From contig MU270064.1 in NCBI GenBank assembly GCA_021432635.1, positions 100,371 to 164,370 on the forward strand: DNA of 64,000 bases, read 5' to 3'. The notes below the pieces were generated by a model. It did not search any database. It saw only the letters and a list, made by a program, of their open reading frames with translations, and was not told where the DNA came from. The position numbers and the translations under genes are program-made. The stretch comes from Thozetella sp. PMI_491 (taxonomy: Eukaryota > Ascomycota > Sordariomycetes > Chaetosphaeriales > Chaetosphaeriaceae). Shown in pieces: positions 45,493 through 57,805 of the stretch (the first letter of the stretch is position 1; every line of letters starts with the position of its first letter).

Positions 45493-46480
45493 GCTAAGTC
45501 CAACTCACTGTTATCGAACTACCAGGCGGCGAGGTAGTGCCTGCACGTTGAAGATTTCGGGATTTAAGACTGAGTCAGGTCTCTGGGTAGGTGAGTGCTA
45601 AACTAGATACGAGGCGTATACAAGGGAATGTGTATCTAGAAGAAAGAAAAAAGAAGAAAAAAAATCCTAAAAACTAGTGTCAAGCACTACATTTAGACGC
45701 ATGATTAAATGCGAAGAAATTGTTTCCGGACATTGGCCACCTTGACGCTATGTAGTTTAATAAGGCAGCACCTGGGCCACCTGGCACACCTCGATCCATT
45801 CTTAGTTGTTAAACGTAAATTCTCCGACTGCATCGTATTATGACGCATGCATGCAAAGCCAGGGAGGGGCCAGGGCCGCGAACAACAAGCTAGGTCAGGT
45901 GCTATACTGGCCGGTCCCCAGGGTTGCACATGTCAGCAGCTTTATTTTCTTACCTGTTCATTTTGAACTTATTTACTTTGAATATAAGTTCTCAGAAGTC
46001 AGTCGAAGGACAGAGAAAGACAAATGATACGATACAGAAACTGCCGCTAGGTGATTGAGAGCGAATAGAAAAGACATGATCACTCTATTTGTGGGAGTTC
46101 TCATCTCGGCCCACTAGCTTTAGTAGCGGCATAAGTGTCTCGGCGCTATTCTAGTAGCGGCTATCAATCGATGCGCTTTGAGAGGATGTAATTTATTCGT
46201 AGATTTCAAAGCCTAGTATGCTATATTATAATGCCTAGCACATTAAAACAATGTGTAAACGGTAGTATTCCATGCCAACAGAGCTAGTAATTAGGTATCT
46301 AGGCAGTTAATAAGAAGGGAAGACAAATTATTAATAGCGCACGACAATACATGGTAAAATAGCATCTAATAGCCACATATGCTAGTGCTATGATAGAGAA
46401 GCGATTTGGGGATAAAATACTGCATATTATAGTGAGTGCTACCGCCCTGCCACAGGCAATCACACATTTCTCCATACGCT
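45493..46480. other. Intergenic, no gene seen
   Basis: AT-rich DNA between the degenerate regulator and the hydrophobin 3' end. Confidence 0.5.
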
Positions 46481-47045
46481 CTAGATGAGATCAATTTGGG
46501 TGCATTTCAGATCGACGAGGGTATTATCCTGTCTCCCCTGTGCAATTGTTTGAGTATAATGACAATGGAGTAGATAAGCCGGATAGCTGATTTACTTACA
46601 TTACCATTACTGGGGCAGCAGGCAACTTTAGTTTTGCACTGATCGCTCAATAGCGCATTCACGCCTAGGCCTTAGCATTAGCGAAGTTCTAGGGTACAGA
46701 AATGCGGCACCTACCAATGACAGGGATGTCCAGGGGTGTACAGGGGCCTAGAATGCTGCCAAGATTGACCCCTAATAGGCCAGCATTGTTGTTGCTGTTG
46801 CTGTTGCAACATGAAATTTTATTATCGTTCCCACAGTGAGCCACTCCGTTTTCATATGTAGAGTCCCGGTCAAGCCGCGTAGAGGCAGCAGAAGACTCCG
46901 TTGGCGGGACGTTGACGGATCCTGAGGGTTGCAAGACAGCGAAAGGGTTACAGGTGTCACAGGACCCGTCTAGGTTAGAAGGAGCAGCATGGGCGGTGAG
47001 CAAGAAAGGAATGAGCGGAATGAAGATGTTCTTAATGAAGGCCAT
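46481..47045 (-). CDS. Class I hydrophobin
   Basis: Three exons: 47045-46715, 46664-46600 and 46537-46481 (GTAGGT...CTAG; GTAAGT...ACAG), 150 residues. Signal peptide about 1-20. The eight-Cys hydrophobin pattern is complete: C1 in AHCGN, C2C3 in ISCCN, C4 in GPCTPLDIPVI, C5 in SDQC, C6C7 in VACC, C8 in DLKCTQIDLI. The spacings (7, 21, 18, 5, 16) fit class I. Two extra Cys (SCDTC) lie before C1, plus a spacer of about 35 residues. The Asn/Ser run between C3 and C4 comes from a GTT/GCT trinucleotide-like tract. Hydrophobins self-assemble into rodlet films on conidia and hyphae. A TATA-like element (TTTATAAC on the gene strand) is about 115 bp upstream. Confidence 0.9.
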
Positions 47046-50000
47046 TGTGACTGTTCTGTGGATGGGGAGAAAGACTTCAAAAGTGGTTATTGGAAGTTAG
47101 CTTAGAAATGGGTTGGGGGAGGGAAGAGTTAGGAATTACAGTTGAGCGACAGGCCGCTGGTTATAAATGCCACTGCATTTGCAAGGTATCTGCTTTGTAA
47201 GGTGTCTTGAAGCGCTGAAGGATAAGGGAATGTTGCTAGCAGTGTTTGTAAATTCAAAACAAAACTCTAATTGGGTGTCGAAAGAAATGTCTGCTCATGT
47301 TTCCCGTATTCTTGACTAGCTTTTACGTGTTCGACTTTGTGGCTGGATTGATGGCAAGCTAGTAAATATCTGGAATTTAAACGGCCGAAAATGGTAATTG
47401 GTCTCGTAGAATGATTGGCTGCCCCCAAGGGTTCGCAAAAACACTTCTGCCCCACCTGCGTCTCCTCCGCCGTGGGTTTCAGGGACCGAGGGCAGATGTA
47501 TCTCGTGTTGTCCGACACTTTGCTATACGAGATTTTAATGTTAATCATGTCTCTGGCAGTGTGGTAGTCAGAATGACACAGCTTTACTTTCATCATAGCT
47601 TTTGGTATCGCAGGCACAGCTGAGACATGTTTTGTGTGAGTTAGTTTTAAAGCGCAGGAGATTACCGCAAATAAGTCGTGAAGAAGACTTATTGGACCCA
47701 CGGTGAAGAAGGCTGCTCTAAATTCAGCCGGAATCTGGGAAAGGTACGGCACGCTTACGATCGCGGACTGAGTTCTAAGAGTTGAGTACGATTCTTTACC
47801 CGTGGTCTTAAACCAGAAAAAAAATCTGTAAATTGAAAGACATGATTTAATGGTGATCGATGACGATTTCCGGATTGTGACACGTTGAACAATAGATCCT
47901 TCGCAGTACTCCCCTTCTTTATTCTCCCAAAAGGAAAGGAAATCATTTCAAGCTCACCACGTTAGGTTCTGGCGACTTTCTGCTTTCAAATACCAGTAAC
48001 ATAGGCTAGAAATGAATCTGTGGCCATACAAAGCGCAGAAAGCAAAGCAAGATTGGCGAGGATGGCCATTAACAGGGTGTCCCCAAATGACCGGCACGAT
48101 ATTACGGCCGAGACGCGATTGTGTAGTTAATTAAACAAATGGACTAGGCTAACAAAGGACATCACCATATACGTTGCTGTTCGGTAGACCATGTCAATGT
48201 ACGCGGTACCAATAGTTTCATGTCAGACTCCAGGCAACGTCATCTTCACTAGTCGATCCCACGGAAGATTCTCGAGCATCATCTACCGTACTCTACCCAA
48301 AATGCTTGGCAGACTATCTCTTCTACCGTTCCCACAGGCTCATTAGCAGGTAGTTGTGCGGTGCATCATATAAATATACAATTTGGGGAGCTGCATTCCC
48401 AGCACGATTCATCAAGCTCGTCCGATGCATGGCATCTTAAGTACCCGTGAAAAATAGGTCCTAATCTAGCGGCGGATATCGGAGTCGAGATATCGTCACG
48501 CAAGGAAGGAAGCCACTGTCAGTAGCTGGTCGCAAAAGCGAGACTTGTTGGGACCAAATCTCGACATTTGCATAGTCGTTAGTCGTCCTTTGCGAATCAG
48601 TATAAACATACCAATAATTGCCGAGTTTTCAAGCTGGGCCGAACCGTTCTTCACCAGCATTGATAGCTCGATTGTTGGAAGACACACACGGGCGTATTCC
48701 CACCCCGATATAGTTTAAACCCTGATATTAATATGCTCCCATGTAAAATGTTACGCGCTTCCTTGCCGCTAGAAAATTATTAGTAAAGAAAAAAAATTAG
48801 TCGGATTAGAAAGGCATATTATCTTCCCTGGGAGGTTAAAGTATGCAAACAAGTACCTAGACCGTATCGAGAGTGAGAAGTTAGGCAAGTTAAAGGAGAT
48901 CTAAAAGGCACTCAGAGATAAACAGTGGCCCGTTTAATAAATCGCATTTTATCACTGTACTGCACAGTATGGGGCACGCGATATTTACTTATATCTTCAA
49001 TATGACGCTGAGGCATACTCTATCCCCTGAAAGCTTGATGATCAGTCCTACAGATAGTTCTCTTGGTATAAAGGTTGAGATTTAGGGTCGTTATCAATCA
49101 GCCTGAATCCGAGTGCGGAGAGCTTGATTTTTTTAAGGGTAACGATTATGTGCCGCATTTTTGAAGACAGAATTTCAGGGAAGGGGTACCCCCCTAACGG
49201 TGTATGAGGTACGAGCGGCAGTTACCCTATTGCTGCGCAAAGTCCTCTAGGGGGTAGCTAGCAATTCTGTGTAGCGTATATACTACGGGGCCAAACTACT
49301 ACAGTCAATTTAATCACGCTGTCTTGATATTAGTATTGATGTTAAGCAAGAAGACGCCCATACAACCCGCACAAATGTTAGCCAACTGCCTCAGTGCTGA
49401 ATCGAGTGATCACCATATCTGGCCGGTATCGCCCCATGGAATCCAGGTAGCACTTCAAAAGTGTGGTAACAGTCTCTATGAATGGCGAGGCTTGGATTAA
49501 CCTCACTACTTCGGCAATTCCGCCATCGCGAAGAGCCTTAGCGTTGTGGGCCATGGTTGCATATGACTGGTAGCTACGATAGACATCATATAATGCTAGT
49601 CATTCAATTATATTTTTACTGATCTTTTGGGGAGAATTCGGAATACGACCCCAAGACTCCCACCCACCTAGGAGCCACATGGAAGAACAAGCAAGGAAGG
49701 AGGTGTAGGCAGATCCCAAGGCGAAGCCATAAGCTCTCGGCCTTAACATTCCCATTTTGGTTGAAGTCTTAATTAATTAGCCTATATATTCCGTAGGCTT
49801 CTCTGCATAATAAAGCAGGGGCTGGTGACGGGCTGTGCCACTGAAGCCACGCGACGGCGTAAAAGAATACTACGCCTTGAAGATTCTGACCGTCCCCCCA
49901 TGCGGCACTCGCCTTGAGGTCAGCTAGAACCATTATGTTCGGACTCAATCGCTGTTTAATCCGAGCGGCATCATTGAAATGCTACCTGCCATGTCAGGAA

Positions 50001-50693
50001 CTGCCTTCTATACAAGGAAGGAGGCTAGGCGCTGAAACTTATCGGTGCTGGACTAGCTGTAAAGGATTCATACGACGCGTTATCTTATGGGGTGGCCTAA
50101 GCTCGACTATAGGCATGGGAGCCTTTCTCTTTTAGTAAAGTCTCTGTACAGATGGTGCCTCCAGCCCTTCTGATTTAATCCTACCTTCAAGGGGAACTAG
50201 TAGCAGCGTATGCCACTAGCGTAGCCCGCAGTAGGTCATTTCGCATGCTCGTAGCATCCGTCTACCATATGGCCACCTAGGTCATTAGCTCAAGGCGGCA
50301 TAGCAATGACACTAACTATAATCGGCAATAGAGCATCGAAGCTTAATGCAGCTGACTCTAGGACGGCACGGGTTGTGCTCTGGATTGGCTATGACATGGC
50401 ATTAAGGGGGTGGCGTAGGCATGAGCGGACTGGTCGCAATATGACCTAGGATGAAGGGATAGCCGCACAGCCACAGGGTGTTAGCATGCGCCTATCGCCA
50501 AGTCGGAGCAGTTTGAGCGCAACTGTGCGGCGAGGTATACACATGGGTTTGGCGGATGGATGTCGGCCTAGCGGCCTAGACTCTTTCACAATAGTGTCTA
50601 CCTCAGTGATATAGAACCTCATCTTCCATTCTCTGGCCATCAACAACACCACAATCAAATCCTCCCTTTTCTTGCAACCCCAAAAAATACACA
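47046..50693. other. Gene-poor spacer, 3.6 kb
   Basis: Contains only a 58-codon frame of possible coding origin at 49378-49554 and several motif-free frames (the longest 47267-47752, minus). Composition falls toward AT-rich. The last few hundred bases are the 5' flank of the metallopeptidase remnant. Confidence 0.45.
49378..49554 (-). CDS. Possible short coding fragment, unrecognised
   Basis: 58 residues from ATG 49554 to TAA 49380-49378, amphipathic and helix-like (ALRDGGIAEVVRLIQASPF, LLKCYLDSMGRYRPDMVI). It looks protein-like, but no family is recognised and no other exon is evident. May be a leftover exon. Confidence 0.22.
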   Translation of the reverse strand: MAHNAKALRDGGIAEVVRLIQASPFIETVTTLLKCYLDSMGRYRPDMVITRFSTEAVG

Positions 50694-51729
50694 ATGTTGT
50701 CCATTTACACGCTTCTGTTTACCCTTTGGGTCGCCGTTGCTCCCACCATGGCCCAGACCGAACCCTCGAAACAACCGAAGCCCCTGCAAGACCCAATCAC
50801 GCCGGCCTTTGACCTGGACGGTGCTCTGGAGACGGAGCTGCTATCAATGCTTCCGACGAAGTTTATCGTCAGCACGGCAACCTGGTCTCCAACAGCTGTT
50901 CCCCAGGCCTGCAAAAATGCAGCCACGGACCCAAAGGTTAACCTCAACCCCGCCGATTTTTACGTTTTGGTGGTTACTTATGAGGACTGCGCCGACCCAT
51001 GGGTGATTTTTAAGCACAAGAACTCTCTGGATTCGGACAAAGTTATATTGGAGGTAAGTGTTAACTATGCGACCTTGCTACCATTCAGAAGCTAATGCAC
51101 AGCAGCGCTTCGGCAAAATCCCTGTCGGCATGTGACAGTTCCTTTCCAACTTGGTCATCATGCCCAATGTGCCTGGCTTCGCTGCCTACGAGGCCGGGGG
51201 TTATGTCGTGCTGTTTGGAAATAACGTCCGCCTAGGGACCATGGCGCACGAGTTTAGCCACGTCTTGGATGAAATAGCCTTGGCAGAATATCTCAAGAAC
51301 GGAGAGCAGGAGTTCTCCTCTACATCGTACTAGCAAGAAGAGCAGAAGAAAGATATTGCCGTCCCTACCCCCTATGGAGGGACTAGATGGGACGAGAATT
51401 TCGCCGAATCGAGCCGGCGGGCACTCACGAATATGCTGCTCATACAAAAAGGGACTAAAGATGGACTCATCAGTATCAACGAAAATGCTAGCCGGATTTC
51501 TCACCAGATCAACACATACCAGAACTACCTACAGAAGATCATATTTCCGGAAGGCGGGAGATGCACGGGAAAGGTCGCCAGTACTCCTGCTGTTCCTGTC
51601 AGCAATAGTGTGAAGGTTAGCGCGAGGGATAAGGGTCTTATGCCGAACGTCAACCTCAGCGGTGAGGTGCCGGAGATTGTGATACCGGAGACTGCACTCG
51701 GAGTTAAACGTGATCACCTTGAAGCTTAA
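50694..51729 (+). pseudogene. Secreted HExxH metallopeptidase-like gene with two stops
   Basis: Exon 1 50694-51053 begins with a signal peptide (MLSIYTLLFTLWVAVAPTMA). A GTAAGT...CAG intron leads to exon 2 at 51106-51729. The second exon is in one frame to the end but is cut by TGA at 51133-51135 and TAG at 51331-51333. Before and after these the frame is protein-like. It has a zinc motif HEFSH (in GTMAHEFSHVLDE) and PYGGTRWDENFAESSRRAL. The overall pattern resembles fungal conidiation-specific protein 13 type secreted proteins, a tentative match. TGA fits CGA-to-TGA and TAG fits TGG-to-TAG. Unless read through, only the non-catalytic N-terminal third (to 51132) would be made. Confidence 0.78.
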
Positions 51730-54100
51730 TAAATAAGCGCCTGGATATATTCAGCATCGGAAAAACCACGCCAAAGACCGACGTAGATATGACGGCTCGT
51801 TTCGAGGTTTCAACACGCAAGTTCGAATCGGGTTAGCTGCCCCCCAAGTTATTCATGTACCTCTCACCGTTATTTGGAGGGATTGCGAGATAGGAGCAAT
51901 CTAGGCAATAAGGAAAAGAGTTGTCCTACGTCAGGTGAAGTTGGGCCTATAGCAGCTGGGAACAAGAGGTGCGCCGTGCAGAGTTAGTGCATTTGGTAAT
52001 TTTCATGCCAAACTATTATAGGAACCGACCCCACGTGAATATCAAGGTTTGACCCTAGCTCCGTCGCTACCGACACAAACAAAGTAAAACACTACCTTTA
52101 TCTCGCTTGCCGCCGTGTAGTGCTAAAAGTATTCCTCAAATGTGGGGTCTATACTACGATCACGGCCAGAGCGATCTTGGAGACATATTTCTAAAGTAAA
52201 TAAGAGTCGTATCAGTAAACATGTAGGCTCTAGACTCTAATCAGGACAAGTAAGACTAAGGCCAGTAGTAATCTTTGGTAGTACTAATACCAGTTTTCTA
52301 CTTTATTGAAAAAGTGGCAGGAATCTTAATAATACTAATTAAGTTTAAGCATTTCATGATTAATTTTTAATAGCTAATTATTTAAATTGTATCATAGTAT
52401 ATCAAAATATAACTACAATTGCCTCGCACAGTTCATAATATATATAATAGTTTAAGGATAAGTAATAGATCAAGTAAATCGCAGAGTAAAATGATTACCA
52501 GGTTCAATAATTAATATAGTGTATATATAAGGGCGTACGGGGCCAGCTATCTTAAGAGAATAAACAATCTATAAGCCTCACTATATAAGTCACCTAGTTA
52601 CTTGCTACTGCCCAGTTAGGGGCCTCTTAGGTCGGCGATACATTGGATGTGAAGGTGGATTTCCTGAATGGCTGTAATCGTATCATAGGTGAAGCTTCCC
52701 TTTACCGATATCGGGACGAGTATAAATAACTACCCAGGTTAGGACCAAGTATAAGTAAAGTGTATGTGACAAAGCTTGATTCCTTCTGCCATCATGCAGC
52801 TATATGCTTGTTCATATCTACACTATCTATCTCGTTAAGTATACAACCCTTAATATAGGTAGGCATTGCACCAGTAGGGATATATAGCGGGAAACCTAGA
52901 TTCCTTATCAGGTCCTTAGGCATCGCTGAGTACTAGGCAAGGAGGGCTAGTAGCAAACAAACTGCAATACTACGCTTGGCTGGTTCCTTGCCAGACTACT
53001 TCGCTAGTTATAATGCTTTAGCAACATTTCTGGGGTATAGTGAGGACGTAATAGCTAGGCAGGCCCTTTTTCTTGGCTGTAGCTGTGATTTCCACTCTAA
53101 ACATAGTTATATCTGACCCGGTGATTGCAGGTAGCTAACCCTTCTTATAGTATACCACTAACTATATGATCCGTGCTGCTTGAAGTCCGTTACTAGTTAC
53201 CCTGACAAGGAAAGAGCTACCGAGGGATCGATTTTAACTGTTAGCTGCTATTAAGAAGAAGAGTCTCGTGCTTTGAAGGACACTCGTTGTATCCAACGGT
53301 ACAGTATTTAAGTCAACAATCCATATTAAGCATGGAGTACCGCTATTTTTAGCTTACTTGGGCTGCTCTCGCGGATCACTCGGGTCCCTATACCCTAGCT
53401 AGCTGGGTGAGCCAAGCACCGCCATGGACATGATTACCGTTGGTTTAAAGGCACATCCTTGAAATTGATTGGAGCGGCAAATCACCCGGTGTATGGTAAC
53501 TCACTATTCTGTCTGGAGCACCACGCTACCCCGCAACACATAAGAACGAACAACGCTAAACCACCCCTAGTACCGTACCGGGTTGGCCCATAGAACGTAA
53601 GGCATTAGTCCACCAATAATCTACGAGCGCAGCTTTACTACCCAGCTTGGCCCGCTCGTTCCCCGCCTTCGACGGCCCAAACGGGCGGCCATTAGCTCAA
53701 GCGAAGCGTTCGTAGACTTCTAGCATTGGGTGGAGACAATTGCGGTGCCATCCGACCACTCCACACTAATGTCCGGTATCCAGCGTACATCACCGCCTAG
53801 AATCTGCAACTTTTCCGTTGATTCAGTCGCATACCCTGCTTATACACCTGCCTAATGTGTAGTCAACTACGACGACCCAGGCAATTTGCGGGCTATCTCT
53901 ACGACAGAACTCCCGAGTTGATCGATTACAGGCCGTCATTTCCCGATCCTTTAGATGCATCTCCTCGCGCGAGGGATGAGCGAGATGTCGCTAATAGCCC
54001 TACTTAATCCGGCGGGCTCCTCATCGATGAACCAAGGAGGAAGAGCTTTCACCTCCGTCACGTCTACTCGCCTGCCCATTCACTCGCGCACATTTAGAAA
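51730..54100. other. AT-rich gene-poor spacer
   Basis: No gene seen. The part around 52300-52560 is strongly AT-rich and repeat-like; from about 53300 GC rises again into the promoter of the GH2 gene. Confidence 0.5.
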
Positions 54101-56728
54101 ATGGCAATCCATGCTCAATCTGGTTTTGCTACCTTCAAAGCCTTGTCCATATGGCTGTTGGTGGGCTTATACTTTCACGCTGTCCTTGCTACCGCTGCAC
54201 CCAAACCTCGTGGTGATCTATCTACCAATTCTTCGCGAGTCCGCACCAGCCTCAATACCGGCTGGAAATTCCAACGCTTTGTCGAGAACCCTGACGGTCT
54301 TTCTTACAATGTCCTGAAGCCATGGATTCTCCCCAACGCCAACGACTTCATGAGGAACGGAACCCTGTTTCCTGTTCCCTCAGGCAAAGCTCCAGGAAGG
54401 TGCATTAACTTCACCCAAAGGACCTTTAATGACAGCAGCTGGGAAGCTGTCAATCTACCCCACGACTGGGCCATTAAGGGCCCTTTTGGGGTGCCGGGCG
54501 GGAAAGCTTGGCTAGGAAATCTTCCCCACAACGGTATTGGCTGGTACCGGCGCACCCTGTCCCTCGATACCAAGGATTTCGGTAAGAAGATCTATCTCGA
54601 CATCGACGGAGCTATGGCCTTTTCTGCTGTGTATCTCAACGGCGTTCTTGTGGGTGGGTGGCCATACGGTTATGCATCGTTCCGCCTGGACCTGACACCT
54701 TACCTGACGGTGGGCAACGGCAATATCTTAGCCATCCGTCTCGAAAATGGGTTGAAGAACTCCCGGTGGTACCCCGGCGCAGGTCTTTACCGTAATTTAT
54801 GGAAGGTCGTGGTTGATCAGACCCACGTTGCCCAATATGGAACGTTCATCGACACTCCTTCCGTGTCGAGCTCGTCGGCTACCGTCCGGCTTGCAGTTCA
54901 AGTCCAGCACACCGGTGACTCCAACCACAAGTTCGATGTCGTCACCGAAATCAGGGAAGCTGGGAGCAAGAGTGCTGTGGCTACTTTCCCGTCATCTTCC
55001 ATCACGTTAGCCGGTGGTTCCAGGGGGTGGGTCAACGGATCCGTCGAAGTCAAGAACCCCAAACTTTGGGGTCCTCGGCCCCAGCAAACTCCTAACATGT
55101 ATACGGCCGTGACAACCATCATGGACGGCAATAACGTCATCGACCAATATGAGACTAAATTTGGGATTCGATCCGTAGCCTATGACCCTAACAGGGGTCT
55201 CCTTGTCAATGGCCAGCATGTCTACATCCAGGGCACCGCTAACCATGCTGACTATGGTTCTCTCGGAACTGCATTCAACTACCGAGCTCAAGAGCGGCAA
55301 CTGCAGACGTTGCAAGAGATGGGCACAAACGCTGTCAGGACTGCGCATAATGTCCCCGCTCCTGAGCTTCTAGAACTTGCCGATTCTATGGGTTTCTTGG
55401 TTTTCAACGAATTATTCGACGCTTGGATCCGCAAGAAAAATGATGACGATTTCCATCTCATTTTTGAGGATTGGCATGAGCCCGACCTTCGCGCCTTCGT
55501 CCGCCGTGACAGGAACCACCCTTCGGTGATCATCTGGGGCGTCGGCAACGAGATCTTTGAGCAGGCGGAGCCTGTTGGCACTGCCCTTGCCACTGAGCTC
55601 CGTGACATTATCCGCGGGGAGGACCCTAACCGCCCTGTAAGCATGGGCCTAAACATTGTCCAGCCAGGCAACCCTACGGCTGAGGTCCTGGATATCCTTG
55701 GTCTCAACTATCAGGGTGAGGGTTCCGGTCTTAGTAACAATTCCAATTACCCGCCTTTTCATGAGATGTACCCCGACAAGATGCTGTTTGGTAGTGAGAT
55801 CGCCTCTACAACCAGCACGCGCGGCACGTTCATGTTTCCCGTGACTCCTGACGAGGTAGCTATCCTCAATGGCACTACAGGCATCGACCCTGAAAGATTG
55901 TGGGTCAGCGCCTACGATCTGTATTCGGAGAGCTGGGCTACTACACAGGACAAGGTCTTCCGAAAGCAGGACACATATCCGTACGTTGCAGGAGGATTTG
56001 TATGGACCGGTTGGGATTACCTTGGGGAGCCCACGCCCTTCACTAACGAAGGGCGGAGCTCATACTTCGGCATCATTGATCTGGCTGGCTTCAAGAAGGA
56101 CCGCTTCTGGATCTACCAATCGCGTTGGGCGCCTGAAGTGAGATCTGCTCACATCATCCCTCACTGGACGTGGCCTGAACGAGAGGGTCTGGTGACGCCT
56201 GTCCACGTCTACTCCTCCGCTGACGAGGCCGAGCTATTTATCAATGGCAGGTCGGCTGGTCGTCAGAAGAAGGCTAAGTTTACCTATCGTTTCCGCTGGA
56301 ATGATGTAACCTACTCGGCCGGTGAACTCAAGGTCGTTACCTACAAGGAAGGCAATGAATGGGCTACTGGTGTTCGAAAGACTGTCGGTATCGCTGCGAA
56401 GCTCAACATGACTGCCGACAGGACCACCATCAAGAGCGATGGCTACGATCTCTCGTTCGTAACGGTTGCGGTAGCTGATAAGAATGGTGATACTGTGCCT
56501 CGAGCCAACAACACTATTTCATTCTCTATCTCGGGGCCAGGCGAGATAGTCTCTACAGACAATGGTGACCCAACTGATATGACTGCCTTTCCCAGCGCCA
56601 CTAGGAACGCTTTTAACGGTCTGGCTTTAGCTATTGTTCGTTACAAGGCTGGTTCTTCTGGTACTCTGACAGTATTTGCCAGGAGTGACGATCTGGAGGG
56701 CGGCAAGGTCACAATTCAGTCTGCTTAG
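54101..56728 (+). CDS. Secreted GH2 beta-galactosidase-type glycoside hydrolase
   Basis: Intronless, 875 residues, intact. Signal peptide/anchor about 1-32 (ALSIWLLVGLYFHAVLATAA). The N-terminal jelly-roll contains VNLPHDWAI and IGWYRRTL, and IYLDIDGAMAFSAVYLNGVLVGGWPYGYASF is present. The immunoglobulin-like domain is at about 255-360. In the TIM barrel, GTANHADYG replaces the usual GxNxHxDxG. MGTNAVRTAHNVP carries the conserved RxxHxP-type segment, the acid/base Glu484 is in WGVGNEI, and the nucleophile Glu566 is in FGSEI. Additional beta domains complete the C-terminus. GH2 members cleave beta-galactosides, glucuronides or mannosides; the exact sugar is unsettled. An intact, GC-richer gene between decayed ones. 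Confidence 0.92.
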   Translation: MAIHAQSGFATFKALSIWLLVGLYFHAVLATAAPKPRGDLSTNSSRVRTSLNTGWKFQRFVENPDGLSYNVLKPWILPNANDFMRNGTLFPVPSGKAPGRCINFTQRTFNDSSWEAVNLPHDWAIKGPFGVPGGKAWLGNLPHNGIGWYRRTLSLDTKDFGKKIYLDIDGAMAFSAVYLNGVLVGGWPYGYASFRLDLTPYLTVGNGNILAIRLENGLKNSRWYPGAGLYRNLWKVVVDQTHVAQYGTFIDTPSVSSSSATVRLAVQVQHTGDSNHKFDVVTEIREAGSKSAVATFPSSSITLAGGSRGWVNGSVEVKNPKLWGPRPQQTPNMYTAVTTIMDGNNVIDQYETKFGIRSVAYDPNRGLLVNGQHVYIQGTANHADYGSLGTAFNYRAQERQLQTLQEMGTNAVRTAHNVPAPELLELADSMGFLVFNELFDAWIRKKNDDDFHLIFEDWHEPDLRAFVRRDRNHPSVIIWGVGNEIFEQAEPVGTALATELRDIIRGEDPNRPVSMGLNIVQPGNPTAEVLDILGLNYQGEGSGLSNNSNYPPFHEMYPDKMLFGSEIASTTSTRGTFMFPVTPDEVAILNGTTGIDPERLWVSAYDLYSESWATTQDKVFRKQDTYPYVAGGFVWTGWDYLGEPTPFTNEGRSSYFGIIDLAGFKKDRFWIYQSRWAPEVRSAHIIPHWTWPEREGLVTPVHVYSSADEAELFINGRSAGRQKKAKFTYRFRWNDVTYSAGELKVVTYKEGNEWATGVRKTVGIAAKLNMTADRTTIKSDGYDLSFVTVAVADKNGDTVPRANNTISFSISGPGEIVSTDNGDPTDMTAFPSATRNAFNGLALAIVRYKAGSSGTLTVFARSDDLEGGKVTIQSA

Positions 56729-57805
56729 TCAATTTCCAAGAAACTCAATTAAACTGATCTAGAATGGGCGAGTAATACGCCTTCAGGCACACCTTCTCGT
56801 GAAAAGTGACGCGCACACCCTGCATAAAATGGGAAAAGGCGGGCTACAATCGCTTCCCAACAATCCGAAACGGTATGTGAGTCGTTGACATTCCTTCGAG
56901 AATTCCGCTTGGGGCAGGTTGTTGTCAGTCTCTTCACTGCGCTAGACGCTGCTTACTGCTAGGCTATGGGGGAAGCTTCTGGAGGACTGTGGGCTTAAAA
57001 TCACGAACCTGTGGCTGGATAAACGCGGATTTGAGGCTTTGATCGAAGTCGAGCTAGTTTCACGAACTTTTGTGCGGATGGGGCAATGTTTACGCGGTGA
57101 TCCTTTAATCGAATTCTAATACCGAATCGTTAGAAAGTCCTAGTAGAAAGGATTCCCGCTATTTAGTCACGGGCTAAGTGCCCGTAATTGCCTTCTATCC
57201 CGAGAAGCACTAAGGGATAGAATGGCCAAAGCTCAAGCACAATGAGGAACTCAAGTAATACAGTGCTTAATGATGATGATACGATTACTCTCTGCATCGA
57301 TAAAAAGGAGATGGCCTGATTTCTAGGATCGGAGTTGTGGTTGAAGTATATTATTAGTATGCAGCCAAAGTAGAATGGGACCAGGCCGGGTGCCAGACTC
57401 CCATTCCCTCACCGTGGTAGGTCATTGTCAATAAGAGATCTGATATCTTGATAAGATGCTAGTTATTTTAGCCAATTAGAAGATCTATATAGATTTGTCG
57501 CGCGAAGACGAGACGCCAAGCTTCCGACATAATGAAAATGGCACCAGCTGGTCCCACCTATCGTATTATGGTGCAACTTGAAACTAGAAATCTACGGCAC
57601 AAGCTAACCTGACGCCCATATTATATTATGGGGCATATGGAACAGTACACAAGATAAAGTCAAGTCGAACCCTTCCCAGATATGCTCTATCCGTTTGCTA
57701 GCTTACAAGAAGTTGAGGAAACCTGTCGTACGGGCTGTTTTTCGTTCTTCATTCTCTTCCAGGCGAAGTCTTTATCTTTACGAAGTGATTCTTGAAGTTT
57801 AAACC
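56729..57805. other. Intergenic, no gene seen
   Basis: 3' flank of the GH2 gene and AT-rich DNA; no motif-bearing frame. Confidence 0.5.

Noticed and set aside
47267-47752. 161-codon minus-strand frame
   Set aside because: No signal peptide, domain or conserved pattern, and no splice partners; likely chance in a gene-poor spacer.
51780-51850. tRNA-like B-box (GTTCGAATC)
   Set aside because: No pairing T-stem and no A-box or acceptor stem could be folded around it.
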